Shown here: positions 17,721 through 26,997 of the stretch, piece by piece
Numbering within the stretch: the stretch's first letter is position 1
How the letters are laid out: the number at the start of each line of letters is the position of its first letter
DNA from: Sphingomonas adhaesiva
GTDB lineage: Bacteria; Pseudomonadota; Alphaproteobacteria; Sphingomonadales; Sphingomonadaceae
Length of the DNA: 64,000 nucleotides
Assembly (NCBI RefSeq): GCF_002374855.1
Contig: NZ_NWVC01000006.1
Coordinates: 1-64,000, forward strand
Reading direction: 5' to 3'
Translations under genes and position numbers: made by a program
The notes under the pieces: generated by a model
Database searches by the model: none
What the model was told of the DNA's origin: nothing
Seen by the model: the letters and a program-made list of their open reading frames with translations, nothing else

Positions 17721-18625
17721 GCGACGCACGCCGGAACCGCAGCGGGCTGGGCCGCGGCCTCAACGCCCTGCTGGGCGATGTCGCGCGTGATGAGCGCGAT
17801 ACCGCCGCGGACGGCCCCGCACGCGGCGCGGTGCGGATGATCCCGGTCAGCGCGATCGCCCCTCACCCCGGCCAGCCGCGCCGCCATTTCGACGAAGCCG
17901 CGCTCGAGGAACTTGCCGCCTCGATCGCCGAGCGCGGGGTGATCCAGCCGATCATCGTCCGCCCGCACGGTCACGATTATCAGATCGTGGCGGGCGAACG
18001 CCGCTGGCGCGCGGCGCAGCGCGCTCGGCTGCACGAAGTCCCCGTCGTCGTCCGCGACTATAGCGACAGCGAGACACTGCAGATCGCGCTGCTGGAGAAT
18101 ATCCAGCGTCAGGATCTCAACGCGATCGAGGAGGCGCAGGCCTATCAGCGGCTGCTCGACGAGTTCGGCCACACGCAGGAGGCGCTGGCCAAGGCGGTCC
18201 ACAAATCGCGCAGCCATGTCGCCAACCTGTTGCGATTGCTTGACCTTCCGGCCGAAATTCAGGCGCGCGTGGTCGAAGGCGCGCTGACCATGGGCCATGC
18301 CCGCGCGATCCTGGGCGCGGCCGATCCGATGGCGCTCGCCGATCAGGTGGTGGCGCAGGGGCTGTCGGTCCGCCAGACCGAGAAGCTCGCCGCCGACGTC
18401 AAGCGCGGCGGCACCGGCGGCGCGGCGCCGCGCCGCGCGGGCTTTTCCGATCACACCACCGGCAGCGCGGATATCGATGCGCTCGAACGCCAGCTCGCCG
18501 ACCTGCTGGGGCTGAAGGTGCATATCGCCTTCCACCCGGAGGGCCATGGCTCGATCACGCTCGATTACAGCACGCTCGACCAGCTCGACATGGTGTGCCA
18601 GCGGCTGAGCGGGGAGCGTATCTAG
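17717..18625 (+). CDS. parB: Chromosome partitioning protein ParB
   Basis: The 302-residue CTP-dependent clamp binds parS. The N-terminal GLGRGLNALL (10-19) contacts ParA, GERRWRA (93-99) is the CTP/spreading motif, and TQEALAKAVHKSRSHVANLL (about 156-175) is the helix-turn-helix that reads parS. The C terminus has the leucine-containing dimer domain. Its stop codon shares the palindrome CTAG with the stop of the convergent holA gene, so the two genes overlap by four bases tail to tail. Confidence 0.94.
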   Translation: MSDARRNRSGLGRGLNALLGDVARDERDTAADGPARGAVRMIPVSAIAPHPGQPRRHFDEAALEELAASIAERGVIQPIIVRPHGHDYQIVAGERRWRAAQRARLHEVPVVVRDYSDSETLQIALLENIQRQDLNAIEEAQAYQRLLDEFGHTQEALAKAVHKSRSHVANLLRLLDLPAEIQARVVEGALTMGHARAILGAADPMALADQVVAQGLSVRQTEKLAADVKRGGTGGAAPRRAGFSDHTTGSADIDALERQLADLLGLKVHIAFHPEGHGSITLDYSTLDQLDMVCQRLSGERI

Positions 18626-19632
18626 CCGACCCGCCGCGCCAGCCGCAGCAGGAACGCGTCCGCGGCGACGCGCCCCGCCGGCCCCAGCGCGATCGCCTCG
18701 CGCTCGGTGCGCCGCGCCGCGGCCTGCGCCGCGACCAGATCGGTCAGCTTCCACTTGCGCACCGCCGCCGCGGTCGCGGCCTCTTCCTTCCAGAAGACGC
18801 GGTGGCGCTTCATCACCTGGTCGATGCCCTCGCCATTCTCGACCGCGGCGCGCATCTCCGCCAGCGACACCAGCCGCCGCCCCAGCGCGCGCAGGATCGG
18901 GATCGGCGAGGCATCCGCGCCGTTCATCCGCCGCAACGCCTCGACCAGCACCGCCACCTCGCCCGCGGTCGCCGCCAGCACGATCTCGCCGATCTCGCCC
19001 TCGGCAATGTCCGCGCCGATCGCGTCCAGCGCCGCCTCGTCCGCGTCGGCGGGCCGATCGGGCGCGGCGTCGAGGTACAGCGCCAGCTTCTCGACCTCGC
19101 GCGCCATCACCGCGCGGTCGCCATCGGCGGCGCGGACGATCCGCTGTACCGCCGCCGGCGCGATCCGCAGCCCCAGCGTACGCGCCAGATCGTTGACCAC
19201 GCCCCCGGCATCGCGCGCATTGGGCGGGTAGCAGGCGAACGCCATCGCGCGGTCCGACTCGATCGCCGCCTTCACCAGCTTGCCGGTCGCCTTCACGCCC
19301 GATGCGATCATCACCGCCGGGTTGCCCGCCTGCTCCGCCGCCAGCAACGCTTCGACCGCCTCGACCGATTCCTCCCCTGCACCGGTCACCCGAATCCAGC
19401 GCGCGTCGCCGAACAGCGAGATGGCCGCCGCCTCGTCGCTCAGGCGCGCCGGATCGCCGCGCAGCGTCGCGCCGTCCAGGTCGACGCGCTCCGCCCCCGC
19501 GCCCAGCGTCTTGCCCAGCCGCGCGGCGAACGCCATCGCGGTCGATTCGTCGGGACCGTGGAGCAGATAGAGCCGGATATCCGCCGGCGGCCGGTCGAGC
19601 GCAGCCGTCAGCCGCGGCTCGGTCACCTTCAT
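18622..19632 (-). CDS. holA: DNA polymerase III delta subunit
   Basis: The 336-residue protein is the clamp-loader subunit that opens the sliding clamp. It begins MKVTEPRLTAALDRPPADIR and has the RLYLLHGPDES segment of the delta N-terminal domain, followed by a C-terminal collar region (FWKEEAATAAAVRKW). Like other delta subunits it lacks a working Walker A. Length fits HolA (about 340). It overlaps lptE upstream by 4 bases and follows leuS-lptE, a leuS-lptE-holA order common in proteobacteria. ATG 19632 overlaps the lptE stop. Confidence 0.85.
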   Translation of the reverse strand: MKVTEPRLTAALDRPPADIRLYLLHGPDESTAMAFAARLGKTLGAGAERVDLDGATLRGDPARLSDEAAAISLFGDARWIRVTGAGEESVEAVEALLAAEQAGNPAVMIASGVKATGKLVKAAIESDRAMAFACYPPNARDAGGVVNDLARTLGLRIAPAAVQRIVRAADGDRAVMAREVEKLALYLDAAPDRPADADEAALDAIGADIAEGEIGEIVLAATAGEVAVLVEALRRMNGADASPIPILRALGRRLVSLAEMRAAVENGEGIDQVMKRHRVFWKEEAATAAAVRKWKLTDLVAAQAAARRTEREAIALGPAGRVAADAFLLRLARRVG

Positions 19633-20162
19633 GGCGCGGGCGTGCCCGCCGCCCCCGCCTGCGTGCGCCGCGCGTACAGCGCCAGCCGCCCGACGATCTG
19701 TTCGGCGACCGTGTCGGACAATCGCTCCAGCGCGGTGCTTTCCGCCGCGATCGTCGCATATTCCGAACCGACCACGTCGATTCCCGCATCCGATCCGGCG
19801 GTCGCGTCGAGCACCACGGTGCCCTTCCCCGCCTCTATCAGTTGGAAGCGTGCGCGCAGCGTCCGCCGCTCGCGCGATACCGCATCGTCGGCCCGCGCGC
19901 CCAGGCCGATGATCTGGTCGTCGAGCACGACGTTGAGGCGATAGCGCGCCGCGCCCGCCCCCGACCCGCCCATCGCACCCAGCCGGTCGCGCAGCGCATT
20001 GGCGACCAGCCACCCGGCCTTGCCCTGGATCGGCGCCACCTCGATCCCCGACAGCGACGCCGCCACCGGCCCAGCGGCCCCGCCCGCGTACAGCGGCTGC
20101 AACGTGCACCCGCCCGCCGCCAGCAGCAGCAGCGGCACCAGCATGGAGGCGCCCCGCCGCAT
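19629..20162 (-). CDS. lptE: LPS-assembly lipoprotein LptE
   Basis: The 177-residue lipoprotein probably plugs LptD in the outer membrane during lipopolysaccharide insertion. It has a lipoprotein signal with a lipobox ending at C19 (LLAAGGC), then the GIEVAPIQGKAGWLVANALRD segment and a SREYAT-like SEYATIAAES stretch that fit LptE/RlpB. It sits between leuS and holA, the classical place of lptE. ATG 20162 overlaps the leuS stop (TGATG); GTG just upstream is an alternative. The low sequence conservation of LptE makes position the stronger evidence. Confidence 0.8.
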   Translation of the reverse strand: MRRGASMLVPLLLLAAGGCTLQPLYAGGAAGPVAASLSGIEVAPIQGKAGWLVANALRDRLGAMGGSGAGAARYRLNVVLDDQIIGLGARADDAVSRERRTLRARFQLIEAGKGTVVLDATAGSDAGIDVVGSEYATIAAESTALERLSDTVAEQIVGRLALYARRTQAGAAGTPAP

Positions 20163-22666
20163 CACAGGACCACGTTGACCAGGCGATCGGGCACCACGAT
20201 CACCTTGCGCGGCGGCTTGCCGTCCAGCGCGCGGACGATCTTGTCCACCGCCAGCGCCGCGGCCTCCACCTCGTCCTTGGGCAGCCCCTTGGCCAGCGTC
20301 AGCGTCTCGCGCAGCTTGCCGTTGACCTGGATCGCGATCGTCACCTCATCCTCGACCAGCATCGCGGGGTCGACTGCCGGCCACGCGGCATCCGCGATCA
20401 ACCCGCCCTGCGCGCGCGCGGCCCAGGCTTCCTCGGCGATATGCGGCACCATCGGCGCCACCAGCCGCATCAGCGTGGCGATCGCGGTGTCGCGCGATGC
20501 GGACGGCGCGGCCTTTTCGATCGCGCTGGTCAGTTCATAGAGCTTGGCGACCGCCTTGTTGAACGACAGCGCCTCGATATCCGCACCCACGCCCGCGATC
20601 GTCTGGTGCAGCTTGCGGTCCAGCGCGGCATCGCTGCCGGTCGCCGCCTGATCGCCCGCCGCCTCGCCATCGAACAGCCGCCACAGCCGCTGGACGAAGC
20701 GCCACGCGCCCTCGATGCCGTTCTCGCTCCATTCCAGGTCGCGCTCGGGCGGGCTGTCGGACAGCATGAACCAGCGTACCGCGTCAGCACCGTACTGATC
20801 GACGATCGGCTCGGGATCGACGGTGTTCTTCTTGGACTTGGACATCTTCTCGACGCGGCCGACCGTCACCGGCCCGCCGCCTGCGATCTCCACGCCGTCG
20901 CGCACGTCCTCAGGCGCCAGCCAGCGCCCGTCGGCCGCCTTGTACGTCTCGTGCGTCACCATGCCTTGGGTGAACAGCCCGGTGAACGGCTCGGCCAGGT
21001 CGATCAGCCCGACATGCCGCAGCGCGCGGGTCCAGAAGCGTGCATAGAGCAGGTGCAGGATCGCATGTTCGACCCCGCCGATATATTGCGCCACCGGCAG
21101 CCAGCTTTCGGCGACCGCACGGTCGAACGGCCGGTCGTCCGGCTGGCTGGCGAAGCGGATGAAATACCACGACGAATCGGCGAACGTGTCGAGCGTGTCG
21201 GTATCGCGCAGCGCCTCACCGCCGCATTGCGGGCACGCCACGTGCTTCCACGTCGGGTGCCGGTCCAGCGGATTGCCCGGCACGTCGAAGGTGACGTCCT
21301 CGGGCAGTGTCACCGGCAATTGCTCGCGCGGCACCGCCACCTCGCCGCACGACTGGCAGTGGATGATCGGGATCGGCGTGCCCCAGTAACGCTGGCGGCT
21401 GACGCCCCAGTCGCGCAGGCGATAGACGGTCGAGCCCTTGCCCCAGCCGCCATCCTCGGCCCGCGCGATCACCGCGCGCTTGGCATCCTCGACGTCCATG
21501 CCGTCCAGGAAGTGCGAATTCACCAGCGTCCCCGGCCCGGTCCAGGCCTCCGCCTCGGCGAAATCGGCGTCGGTCTTGTCGCCGTCCGACACCACGCGCC
21601 GGATCGGCAGCGCATATTTGGTGGCGAAGTCGAAATCGCGCTGGTCGTGGGCGGGCACGCCGAACACCGCGCCGGTGCCGTAATCCATCAGCACGAAATT
21701 CGCGATATATACCGGCAGTTCGCCCGCGCCGAACGGGTGCGTCGCGGTCAGCCCGGTGTCGAAGCCCAGCTTCTCCTGCGTCTCCAGCTCGGCCGCGGTG
21801 GTCCCGCCCTGCTTGCACCGTTCGATGAACGCCGCCGCGTCCGGGTTGCCCGCCGCCACCGCCTGCGCGATCGGGTGATCGGCGGCGACCGCGACGAAGC
21901 TGGCGCCGAACATCGTGTCGGGGCGCGTCGTGAACACCTCCACGCTGCCGCCGTCCGACAAAGCGAAGCGGAATTGCAGCCCCTGGCTCTTGCCGATCCA
22001 GTTTTCCTGCATCAGCCGCACCTTGTCCGGCCAATGTTCCAGCGATCCCAGCCCGTCGAGCAGCTCGTCGGCGAATTGCGTGATCTTCAGGAACCACTGG
22101 CTCAGCTTGCGCTTCTCGACCAGCGCGCCGGAACGCCAGCCGCGCCCGTCGATCACCTGTTCGTTGGCCAGCACGGTCATGTCGACCGGGTCCCAGTTGA
22201 CCGCTGATTCCTTGCGATAGACCAGCCCCGACCGATAGAAATTGAGGAACAGCGCCTGTTCGTGGCCGTAATAGTCCGGCTCGCACGTCGCCAGTTCGCG
22301 CGTCCAGTCCAGCGCGAAGCCCAGCCGCTTCAGCTGCGCCTTCATCGTGGCGATATTGGCGCGGGTCCAGGTGCCGGGATGCACCTTCTTTTCCATCGCG
22401 GCATTTTCGGCCGGCATGCCGAAGGCGTCCCAGCCCATCGGGTGCAACACCTCATGCCCGGTCATCCGGCGATACCGCGCCAGCACGTCGCCCATCGTAT
22501 AGTTGCGCACGTGCCCCATGTGGATCTTCCCCGACGGATAGGGGAACATCTCCAGCACATAGGTCTTGGGCTTGGCGCTGTGGTCGTCGGCGGCGAAGGT
22601 GCGCGCCTCGTCCCACACCTGCTGCCAGTGCGCGTCCGCCTTCAGGGCGTTGAAACGGGATGCCAT
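20162..22666 (-). CDS. leuS: Leucyl-tRNA synthetase
   Basis: The 834-residue class I synthetase charges tRNA-Leu. The HIGH motif is HMGH (49-52, in [14 protein letters not shown]) and the KMSKS motif is at 607-611. A zinc-type insertion ([12 protein letters not shown]) and the CP1 editing domain lie between, and the C-terminal appendage ends in a [11 protein letters not shown] strand. ATG 22666 gives the usual MASRFN start. It is followed directly by lptE and preceded at about 20 bases by a DUF3576 gene, so the four genes to holA are likely one transcript. Confidence 0.94.
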   Translation of the reverse strand: MASRFNALKADAHWQQVWDEARTFAADDHSAKPKTYVLEMFPYPSGKIHMGHVRNYTMGDVLARYRRMTGHEVLHPMGWDAFGMPAENAAMEKKVHPGTWTRANIATMKAQLKRLGFALDWTRELATCEPDYYGHEQALFLNFYRSGLVYRKESAVNWDPVDMTVLANEQVIDGRGWRSGALVEKRKLSQWFLKITQFADELLDGLGSLEHWPDKVRLMQENWIGKSQGLQFRFALSDGGSVEVFTTRPDTMFGASFVAVAADHPIAQAVAAGNPDAAAFIERCKQGGTTAAELETQEKLGFDTGLTATHPFGAGELPVYIANFVLMDYGTGAVFGVPAHDQRDFDFATKYALPIRRVVSDGDKTDADFAEAEAWTGPGTLVNSHFLDGMDVEDAKRAVIARAEDGGWGKGSTVYRLRDWGVSRQRYWGTPIPIIHCQSCGEVAVPREQLPVTLPEDVTFDVPGNPLDRHPTWKHVACPQCGGEALRDTDTLDTFADSSWYFIRFASQPDDRPFDRAVAESWLPVAQYIGGVEHAILHLLYARFWTRALRHVGLIDLAEPFTGLFTQGMVTHETYKAADGRWLAPEDVRDGVEIAGGGPVTVGRVEKMSKSKKNTVDPEPIVDQYGADAVRWFMLSDSPPERDLEWSENGIEGAWRFVQRLWRLFDGEAAGDQAATGSDAALDRKLHQTIAGVGADIEALSFNKAVAKLYELTSAIEKAAPSASRDTAIATLMRLVAPMVPHIAEEAWAARAQGGLIADAAWPAVDPAMLVEDEVTIAIQVNGKLRETLTLAKGLPKDEVEAAALAVDKIVRALDGKPPRKVIVVPDRLVNVVL

Positions 22667-22685
22667 GGTCGCGTGGTCGCCCGCC

Positions 22686-23123
22686 TCAGCCGGTGATCGC
22701 GCCGCGGCGCAGGTCGCGCGCACGGGTCAGGATGATGTCTTCCAGCTTCTGCGTCGTCGCCGCCTCGACCGGGGCGGCCACCCACTGGCCGCCGCGGTTG
22801 ATCTCGCGCAGCGCCGCGACGCGCACCGCGTCTGCGCGCAGGTCCTGGTCCAGGATCGACACGGTCAGCTTCATCCGCTCGGTCGGCAGCTGCGGGTTGA
22901 CGTACCAGTCGGTGACGATGACGCCGCCGTTGGAATCGGTCTGGACCAACGGCATGAAGCTCAGCGTGTCCAGCGTCGCGCGCCACAGGTAGCTGTTGAC
23001 GCCGATCGTCGTCACCTTCGACGCGGCGATATCGCCCTGCGGACGGGCGCCGCGCCCGCCGCCACACGCGGCCAGGGCAAGAGCGGCACACAGCGCAACC
23101 GCGGTACGCGAGGGGCGGAACAT
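22686..23123 (-). CDS. DUF3576 lipoprotein
   Basis: The 145-residue protein has a lipoprotein signal with lipobox Cys at residue 20 (LALAAC) and the DUF3576 hallmark [18 protein letters not shown] followed by VIVTDWY. It should be an envelope lipoprotein of unknown role. ATG 23123 is preferred to ATG 23129 because the AAGGA site is 8 bases from it but only 2 from the upstream one. It lies about 20 bases before leuS, and DUF3576-leuS-lptE-holA is a recurring order in sphingomonads, pointing to envelope biogenesis. Confidence 0.82.
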   Translation of the reverse strand: MFRPSRTAVALCAALALAACGGGRGARPQGDIAASKVTTIGVNSYLWRATLDTLSFMPLVQTDSNGGVIVTDWYVNPQLPTERMKLTVSILDQDLRADAVRVAALREINRGGQWVAAPVEAATTQKLEDIILTRARDLRRGAITG

Positions 23124-23328
23124 CGGCATCGTCCTTCAGGAAATCGGGTCTATCCCTGTCGCTAGTACCCGCGCCCCCCGCCCCCCGCAAGCACGCCACA
23201 TTGTGGACATGATGCAACAGCCTGTCGAAAAGCGTGCCGGCGGTAATGGACAAGGAACCGATTCCTGTTACGCCGCCTTCATGTCGTCCGGTATATGACG
23301 CCGGGGCAAAAGGGGATGGGTTCGATTC

Positions 23329-24042
23329 GTGGCATATGCGCGCCACATCGCTGTCGGAATGACCGCGGCCGCTCTGGTCGCTGCGGTCGCTGCCGTGCCG
23401 GCGATCGGCGCGGCTGACACGACCGTCCGCGCGCCCCGCAAATCGGTGACGACGCCGCGTATCGCCGGCTCCTTCACCCCCTCCGCCGCCGATCCGAAAC
23501 TGGCCGCGCTGTTCGCCCGCGGCGGGCTGGACGGCAGCGATTTCCATTTCACCCCGTCTGAGGCGCGCAACGGCAACCGCGCGGTCACCGTCGCGGTCCG
23601 TGCGCGCTCCGCGACGGCGGGTCGCGACTCGACCCGCTACGCCGCCAGCGCGCCGACCGTCGGCGTGGCGCCGATCGCCTACAACCTCGGCGTTGCCGTC
23701 GGGTGGAAGCGATTCGCGGTGTCGGGCGACCTGGCCAAGGTCGATCTCGGCCCCGTACCGGGCAGCCGCGAGGCCGGGGACGTCGCGCTCAGCTATTCGG
23801 GCACCAAATGGACCGGCCGGATCAGCGCCGGTGCCGATCGCGCGCTGCCGGGCACCGCCCGCATCGTCAGCGAACCGTCCAGCAGCTATTCGCTCGATGT
23901 CGGCGGCAGCTATGCGCTCACCCGCAATATCGACCTGACCGCCGGGATGCGGCTCAAGACCGAGCGTGACCGGCTCGCGCGCCTCGACGACGATCGCCGC
24001 GACAGCCAGGCGGTCTATGTGGGCACCGCCTTCCGCTTCTGA
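23329..24042 (+). CDS. Predicted secreted outer-membrane-type protein, function unknown
   Basis: The 237-residue protein starts with GTG and has an N-terminal signal (MAYARHIAVGMTAAALVAAV, cleaved after about AIGA). The rest is rich in alternating hydrophobic/polar strands (VGVAPIAYNLGVAVGWKRFA, YSLDVGGSYALTRNIDLTAGM) and ends in phenylalanine (AFRF), the classic signature of outer-membrane beta-barrels. No named family is recognised. Its 3' end overlaps the convergent thiE-like gene by 28 bases. The start is uncertain because the A/G-rich site lies about 14 bases away. Confidence 0.7.
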   Translation: MAYARHIAVGMTAAALVAAVAAVPAIGAADTTVRAPRKSVTTPRIAGSFTPSAADPKLAALFARGGLDGSDFHFTPSEARNGNRAVTVAVRARSATAGRDSTRYAASAPTVGVAPIAYNLGVAVGWKRFAVSGDLAKVDLGPVPGSREAGDVALSYSGTKWTGRISAGADRALPGTARIVSEPSSSYSLDVGGSYALTRNIDLTAGMRLKTERDRLARLDDDRRDSQAVYVGTAFRF

Positions 24043-24536
24043 CCTGACACGGGGCCAGCCGCCCACGCGTCGATCGCGGCATAACCCGCGAATCCCAGCG
24101 GCCTGACGCGGCGGAACCGCCGCTCGTCCATTCCCCCCAGCGCGATCAGCACCCCCGGCCCCCGCCCCGCCGCCAGCCGCGCGCGCACCGGCCCTTTGGC
24201 GCGCGCGCCCGGATGCGACCGGGTGGCGAACAGCGGCGACACGAACAGCACGTCGGCGCCCGCGCGGCGCGCGCGCACCGCCTCTCGCGCATCGTGGACC
24301 GGCCACGTCACCATACCGAATCCAACGCGATGGTGCGTTCCGTCCGCCCCGCGCAGCCCCCGCGAATCGGCCGCGACCACCGTCAGATGCCGCCGCCGCG
24401 CCACGCGCACCGCCCGTTCGAACAGCGCGCGCCGCTCCCGCGCCGCGGTGCGATAGTGGCGGAACACCACCCCGCCCCCGCGCGGCAACCGCTCCAGCGC
24501 CTGCCACAGCCCCTCGCCCAGCCGTTCGTCGGTCAT
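24015..24536 (-). CDS. Thiamine phosphate synthase/TenI family protein
   Basis: The 173-residue protein has a (beta/alpha)8-like pattern with GMVTWPVHDAREAVRARRAG, ADVLFVSPLFATRSHPGA and GVLIALGGMDERRF. These match the ThiE/TenI superfamily, in which the phosphate-binding SPLF and GG loops are conserved. Classical ThiE has a longer diphosphate-binding region, so this could be a divergent homologue without thiamine synthesis activity. No other thi gene is nearby. It is divergent from yggS. An in-frame ATG at 24584 is an alternative start. Confidence 0.7.
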   Translation of the reverse strand: MTDERLGEGLWQALERLPRGGGVVFRHYRTAARERRALFERAVRVARRRHLTVVAADSRGLRGADGTHHRVGFGMVTWPVHDAREAVRARRAGADVLFVSPLFATRSHPGARAKGPVRARLAAGRGPGVLIALGGMDERRFRRVRPLGFAGYAAIDAWAAGPVSGQKRKAVPT

Positions 24537-24606
24537 CAGCCAGCGTGTCGGGATCGGCGTCGGGATGGGGTGGCGGGGGCGCATCGCCGCCCGTATAGCG
24601 CCCCCG

Positions 24607-25266
24607 ATGACCCCCGACGACCGCCTGTCCGCGATCCGCGACCGTATCGCCCGCGCCGCGCGCCTCGCCCGCCGCGACCCGGCCGAGGTGACGCTGATCG
24701 CCGTCTCCAAAACCCATGACGCGCCCGCGATCCGCCCGTTCCTGGCCGCCGGCCAGCACGATTTCGGTGAGAACCGCGTGCAGGAGGCGCAGGCCAAGTG
24801 GCCGGAATTGCGCGCCGAATTTCCCAACGCGCGGCTCCACCTGATCGGCCAGCTGCAATCGAACAAGGCCGCGGACGCGGTGGCGATCGCCGATGCGATC
24901 CACAGCGTCGATCGCCCCTCGCTGATCGCCGCACTGGCGCGCGCGATGGACGCGACCGGCCGCCGCCCCGCCTGCTTCCTTCAGGTCAATATCGGCATGG
25001 AGGAACAGAAGGGCGGCTGCGCGATCGCCGACGTGCCGGCATTGCTGACGGAGGCACGTGCCGCCGCGCTGCCGATCGCCGGGCTGATGGCGATTCCGCC
25101 CGCCGGGTTGGACGCCGCGCCCTATTTCGCGCTTCTGGCGAAAATCGGGCGTGATGAAGGGGTTACGGGGTTGAGCATGGGCATGTCGGACGATCTGGAT
25201 ACCGCGGTGACGCTGGGCGCGACGCACATCCGCGTCGGCTCCGCCCTGTTCGGGGCGCGCGCGTGA
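24607..25266 (+). CDS. YggS-family pyridoxal-phosphate homeostasis protein
   Basis: The 219-residue PLP-binding protein of the alanine-racemase fold has the Schiff-base lysine K35 in IAVSKTH, then FGENRVQEAQAKW, HLIGQLQSNK and the C-terminal MGMSDDLDTAVTLGATHIRVG. It probably buffers free PLP rather than catalysing a reaction, as in other YggS/PLPBP proteins. The ATG at 24607 follows the divergent thiE-like gene. The next gene starts in its stop (GTGA). Confidence 0.92.
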   Translation: MTPDDRLSAIRDRIARAARLARRDPAEVTLIAVSKTHDAPAIRPFLAAGQHDFGENRVQEAQAKWPELRAEFPNARLHLIGQLQSNKAADAVAIADAIHSVDRPSLIAALARAMDATGRRPACFLQVNIGMEEQKGGCAIADVPALLTEARAAALPIAGLMAIPPAGLDAAPYFALLAKIGRDEGVTGLSMGMSDDLDTAVTLGATHIRVGSALFGARA

Positions 25267-25934
25267 CCGGCTCCCGCTTCGCCGCGCTGCTGTTCGATTT
25301 CGACGGCGTGCTGATCGAAAGCGAGGCGAGCGGCAACCGCCATATCGCCGACTATCTCACCGCGATCGGCCACCCGATCAGCGCCGAGGAATCGATGGCG
25401 CGCTTCATGGGCCGGTCGGGCGCGGATTTCCTGCGCGAGATGGAAGGCTTCCTGGGCCGCCCCGTCCCCGACGATTTCCACGACGCCCGCGTGGTCGAAA
25501 ACGAACGCTGCCTTGTAGAGGGGATCGAGGAGGTGGCCGGCGCGGTACGCTTCGTCCGGTCGCTCCCCGCCGGCCTGCCGCGCGCGGTCGTCTCGTCCAG
25601 CCGCGTGCACTGGATCGCCACGCATCTGGCGCATCTGGGCATCGCCGACGTGTTCGGCGACCACCTGTATTCCGGGACCGAGCATGTCGCCAACGGCAAG
25701 CCCGCGCCCGACCTCTACTTCCTGGGCGCCGACAAACTCGGCGTGCCGATCGAACGCTGCGCGATCATCGAGGATTCGCCCGTCGGCGCGACCGGCGCGG
25801 TCGCCAGCGGCGCGTTCGTCATCGGGCTGGTCGCCGGATCGCATTGCGCGCCCGACCATGCCGACCGCCTCCGCGCGATCGGCGTCCATGCGATCGCCCG
25901 CGATTTCGACGAGGTCGCCGCGCTGCTGGCGTGA
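25263..25934 (+). CDS. HAD-family phosphatase
   Basis: The 223-residue hydrolase has the HAD motif I DFDGVL (nucleophile D12, acid D14), a cap region, motif II AVVSSS, motif III lysine in GKPAPDLY, and motif IV IIEDSPVGATGAVASG. It resembles beta-phosphoglucomutase or phosphoglycolate phosphatase-like enzymes; the substrate is not fixed by sequence. It starts with GTG overlapping the yggS stop (GTGA), so it is coupled to it. It is convergent with ribA, only 4 bases apart. Confidence 0.88.
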   Translation: MTGSRFAALLFDFDGVLIESEASGNRHIADYLTAIGHPISAEESMARFMGRSGADFLREMEGFLGRPVPDDFHDARVVENERCLVEGIEEVAGAVRFVRSLPAGLPRAVVSSSRVHWIATHLAHLGIADVFGDHLYSGTEHVANGKPAPDLYFLGADKLGVPIERCAIIEDSPVGATGAVASGAFVIGLVAGSHCAPDHADRLRAIGVHAIARDFDEVAALLA

Positions 25935-25938
25935 CGCG

Positions 25939-26997
25939 CTACAGCTGGTGCCCGGTGCGGTCGCGCTTGGTCGCCAGATAGCGTTCGTTGTGCGGATTGG
26001 CGGGCAGCGCATGCGGCACCCGCTCCGCCACCGCCACGCCGGCCGCTTCCAGCCCGGCGACCTTGGCGGGGTTGTTGGTCAGCAGCCGCACCCGCACCTG
26101 CCCCAGCAGCTTCAGCATCCGGGCCGCCACGCCGAAATCGCGCGCGTCGATCGCGAAGCCCAGCCGCGTATTGGCGTCGACCGTGTCGAACCCCTGATCC
26201 TGCAACGCATAGGCGCGCAGCTTGTTGACCAGCCCGATCCCGCGCCCTTCCTGCCGCAGATACAACAGGATACCCCAACCCGACGCCTTGATCGCGGCGA
26301 TCGCGGCATCCAGCTGCGGCCCGCAATCGCATTTCAGGCTGCCCAGCACGTCGCCGGTCAGGCATTCGCTGTGCAGCCGCACCAGCGGCGCACGGCCATC
26401 GGGCGTCCCGATCACCAGCGCGACATGTTCGTCGGCGCTTTCGGGGGAGCGGAAGGCGACGATCTCGGCATCCTCGGCCTGCGCCACCGGTAAGCGCGCG
26501 CGCACCGCGATCTGCAACCGCACCGCATCCTCATGCGCGTCGATATCGGCGACATCGACCGTCACATCCGGCGCCGCATCGCCATCAATGAAGAACGCCG
26601 GCAGCAGCCCCGCGACACGCGCCAGCCGCAGCGCCGCCGCCAGCGCATGCGGGCGATCAACCGCGATGGTGCGGAACGGCCCCTTGAGCGGCGTGGCCAG
26701 ATCCAGCTGCGGATCGGCCAGCGCGGTCGCGGTGGCCATGTCGAACCACGGCGCGCGGTCGATCACCACCGGCAGGTCGGGGTCGGCGGCGGCGCGCTGA
26801 TTGGTCAGCTTCAGCGTCTCGGCCCGCCCGCTGGAGATCAGCAGCGCGTAATCGCGGCCGAATGCCGCCAGCCGCCCGGCGTCGGCGGTCTCGATCGCCA
26901 GCAGCGTCACCGGCGGTTCGCCCGGGGCGGCGATCGCGATCGGCCAGCCGCGCCGCATCGCGTCGATCGCGCGGGCCGTGGCGCGCGCGTCGCTCAC
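25939..26997 (-). CDS. ribA: GTP cyclohydrolase II with N-terminal DHBP-synthase-like domain
   Basis: The C-terminal half holds GTP cyclohydrolase II motifs: zinc cysteines in SECLTGDVLGSLKCDCGPQLD and RQEGRGIGLVNKLRAYALQD. It opens the guanine ring of GTP in the first step of riboflavin synthesis. About 150 N-terminal residues (RAIDAMRRGWPIAIA, DYALLISSGRAETLKLTN) look like a decayed 3,4-dihydroxy-2-butanone-4-phosphate synthase domain; the acidic DDEDREN catalytic stretch is replaced by PGEPPVTLL. The protein is about 352 residues against 196 in E. coli RibA. Start is GTG at 26997 or 27000, beside the xthA stop. Confidence 0.88.
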   Translation of the reverse strand: MSDARATARAIDAMRRGWPIAIAAPGEPPVTLLAIETADAGRLAAFGRDYALLISSGRAETLKLTNQRAAADPDLPVVIDRAPWFDMATATALADPQLDLATPLKGPFRTIAVDRPHALAAALRLARVAGLLPAFFIDGDAAPDVTVDVADIDAHEDAVRLQIAVRARLPVAQAEDAEIVAFRSPESADEHVALVIGTPDGRAPLVRLHSECLTGDVLGSLKCDCGPQLDAAIAAIKASGWGILLYLRQEGRGIGLVNKLRAYALQDQGFDTVDANTRLGFAIDARDFGVAARMLKLLGQVRVRLLTNNPAKVAGLEAAGVAVAERVPHALPANPHNERYLATKRDRTGHQL

